Shown here: positions 4,802-5,099 of the stretch, one piece after another
How the letters are laid out: the number at the start of each line of letters is the position of its first letter
Position numbering within the stretch: the first letter of the stretch is position 1
Assembly (NCBI GenBank): GCA_021813195.1
Contig: JAKALI010000373.1
Coordinates: 1 to 5,099, forward strand
Source: Pseudomonadota bacterium
GTDB lineage: Bacteria > Pseudomonadota > Alphaproteobacteria > Rhizobiales > Hyphomicrobiaceae
Direction: 5' to 3'
DNA length: 5,099 nucleotides
Translations under genes and position numbers: made by a program
Notes under the pieces: model-generated
The model's input: the letters and a program-made list of their open reading frames with translations, nothing else
What the model was told of the DNA's origin: nothing
The model's database searches: none

Positions 4802-4807
4802 ACGACG

Positions 4808-5099
4808 CTAGAAGTCGTTCAGCACCCAGTCGGTCGGGCAGCCGCTGGCCCGCATCCGCTCCTCGATCTGCTGGAACTTCTCTTCAGCGCCGGTATCGAA
4901 GTAGAGCCCGCGCGCGATCTGCCAGTGCTCGCAGGCCGTGGTCAGGTCGCCGTCCGCGCGCGCGAGGTCCCCGATCTCGAGCCGGGCCCCGGCGTGGATC
5001 TCCTTGAGGCCGAGACGGGCGGCGATGCGGATCGCCCGTCGCAGCAGCTCCGCCGCCTCGACCCGCTCGCCGTCGCCGGCGCGGCCCCGCGCCGCCTCG
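4808..5099 (-). CDS. TPR-like repeat protein, C-terminal part only
   Basis: The last 96 residues of a longer protein are visible, ending ...CPTDWVLNDF at TAG 4810-4808. The start lies beyond base 5099. The sequence is built of paired amphipathic helices with Ala/Leu spacing typical of tetratricopeptide repeats: VEAAELLRRAIRIAARLGL, then EIHAGARLEIGDLARADGDL, then TTACEHWQIARGLYFDTG and EEKFQQIEERMRA. TPRs mediate protein-protein contacts; the N-terminal domain that would define the role (for example a cyclase, kinase or NTPase) is not in view. Codon use with strong G/C third positions resembles the efflux operon more than the integrase region, so it may be resident chromosome. No signal peptide can be judged. 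The TPR assignment comes from pattern only. Confidence 0.75.
   Translation of the reverse strand, partial: EAARGRAGDGERVEAAELLRRAIRIAARLGLKEIHAGARLEIGDLARADGDLTTACEHWQIARGLYFDTGAEEKFQQIEERMRASGCPTDWVLNDF

Larger units (their letters stand above)
4481..4807. other. Gene-free stretch between the IS and the TPR gene
   Basis: I see no coding gene here. It holds hairpins 1 and 2 and the terminator-like hairpin at 4749-4801. In the integrase frame the sequence after the IS gives 30 unrelated codons to a stop at 4571-4573, so the missing integrase C-terminus is not here. Positions 4647-4748 show nothing I can name. Confidence 0.6.

Overview
The window is GC-rich with strong G/C third positions in its real genes. 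The families present (an HAE1-type RND pump, a tRNA-Arg-associated phage-type integrase, an IS5/IS427-group insertion sequence) fit an alphaproteobacterium, perhaps Hyphomicrobiales. That placement is inference; no rRNA or other taxonomic marker is present.

Left part (1-1567, minus strand): the start of an RND efflux permease and, just upstream of it, a complete lipoprotein-type periplasmic adaptor (membrane fusion protein). They are 9 bases apart and form a tripartite efflux operon; the outer-membrane channel gene is not in view. Positions 1568-1796 hold no gene I can support.

Middle part (1797-2790): a possible small secreted Cys-containing protein, a very short ORF, and the remnant of an excisionase-like helix-turn-helix gene with no visible start codon, all on the minus strand. 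Four copies of GAGATGCTG, two per side and inverted, flank the helix-turn-helix remnant. At 2582-2630 lies the 3' half of a tRNA-Arg(ACG) gene, from the anticodon stem to CCA, without its 5' half. This is what an integrative element leaves at one end after inserting into the 3' end of a tRNA gene.

Right part (2792-4480): a tyrosine recombinase (DUF4102-type phage/island integrase) begins 160 bases from the tRNA fragment, behind several short repeats. It keeps the first catalytic Arg and the Lys but is cut by an IS5-family IS427-group element (about 833 bp, imperfect terminal inverted repeats, CTAG on both sides). The transposase is in two frames joined at an A7 slippery run. Its stop codon is supplied by the flanking CTAG. 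The integrase C-terminus (HxxR, H/W, Tyr) does not resume after the IS, so the integrase should be inactive.

End (4481-5099): a gene-free stretch with two long imperfect hairpins of the same architecture (each interrupted by a 4-nt bulge, with 22-24 nt loops) and a third perfect 15-bp hairpin. The third immediately follows the stop codon of a minus-strand TPR-like protein, of which only the C-terminal 96 residues are visible. The window is best read as the edge of a degraded tRNA-Arg integrative island next to an efflux operon. I see no convincing new multi-gene system; the paired bulged hairpins are the least explained structure.
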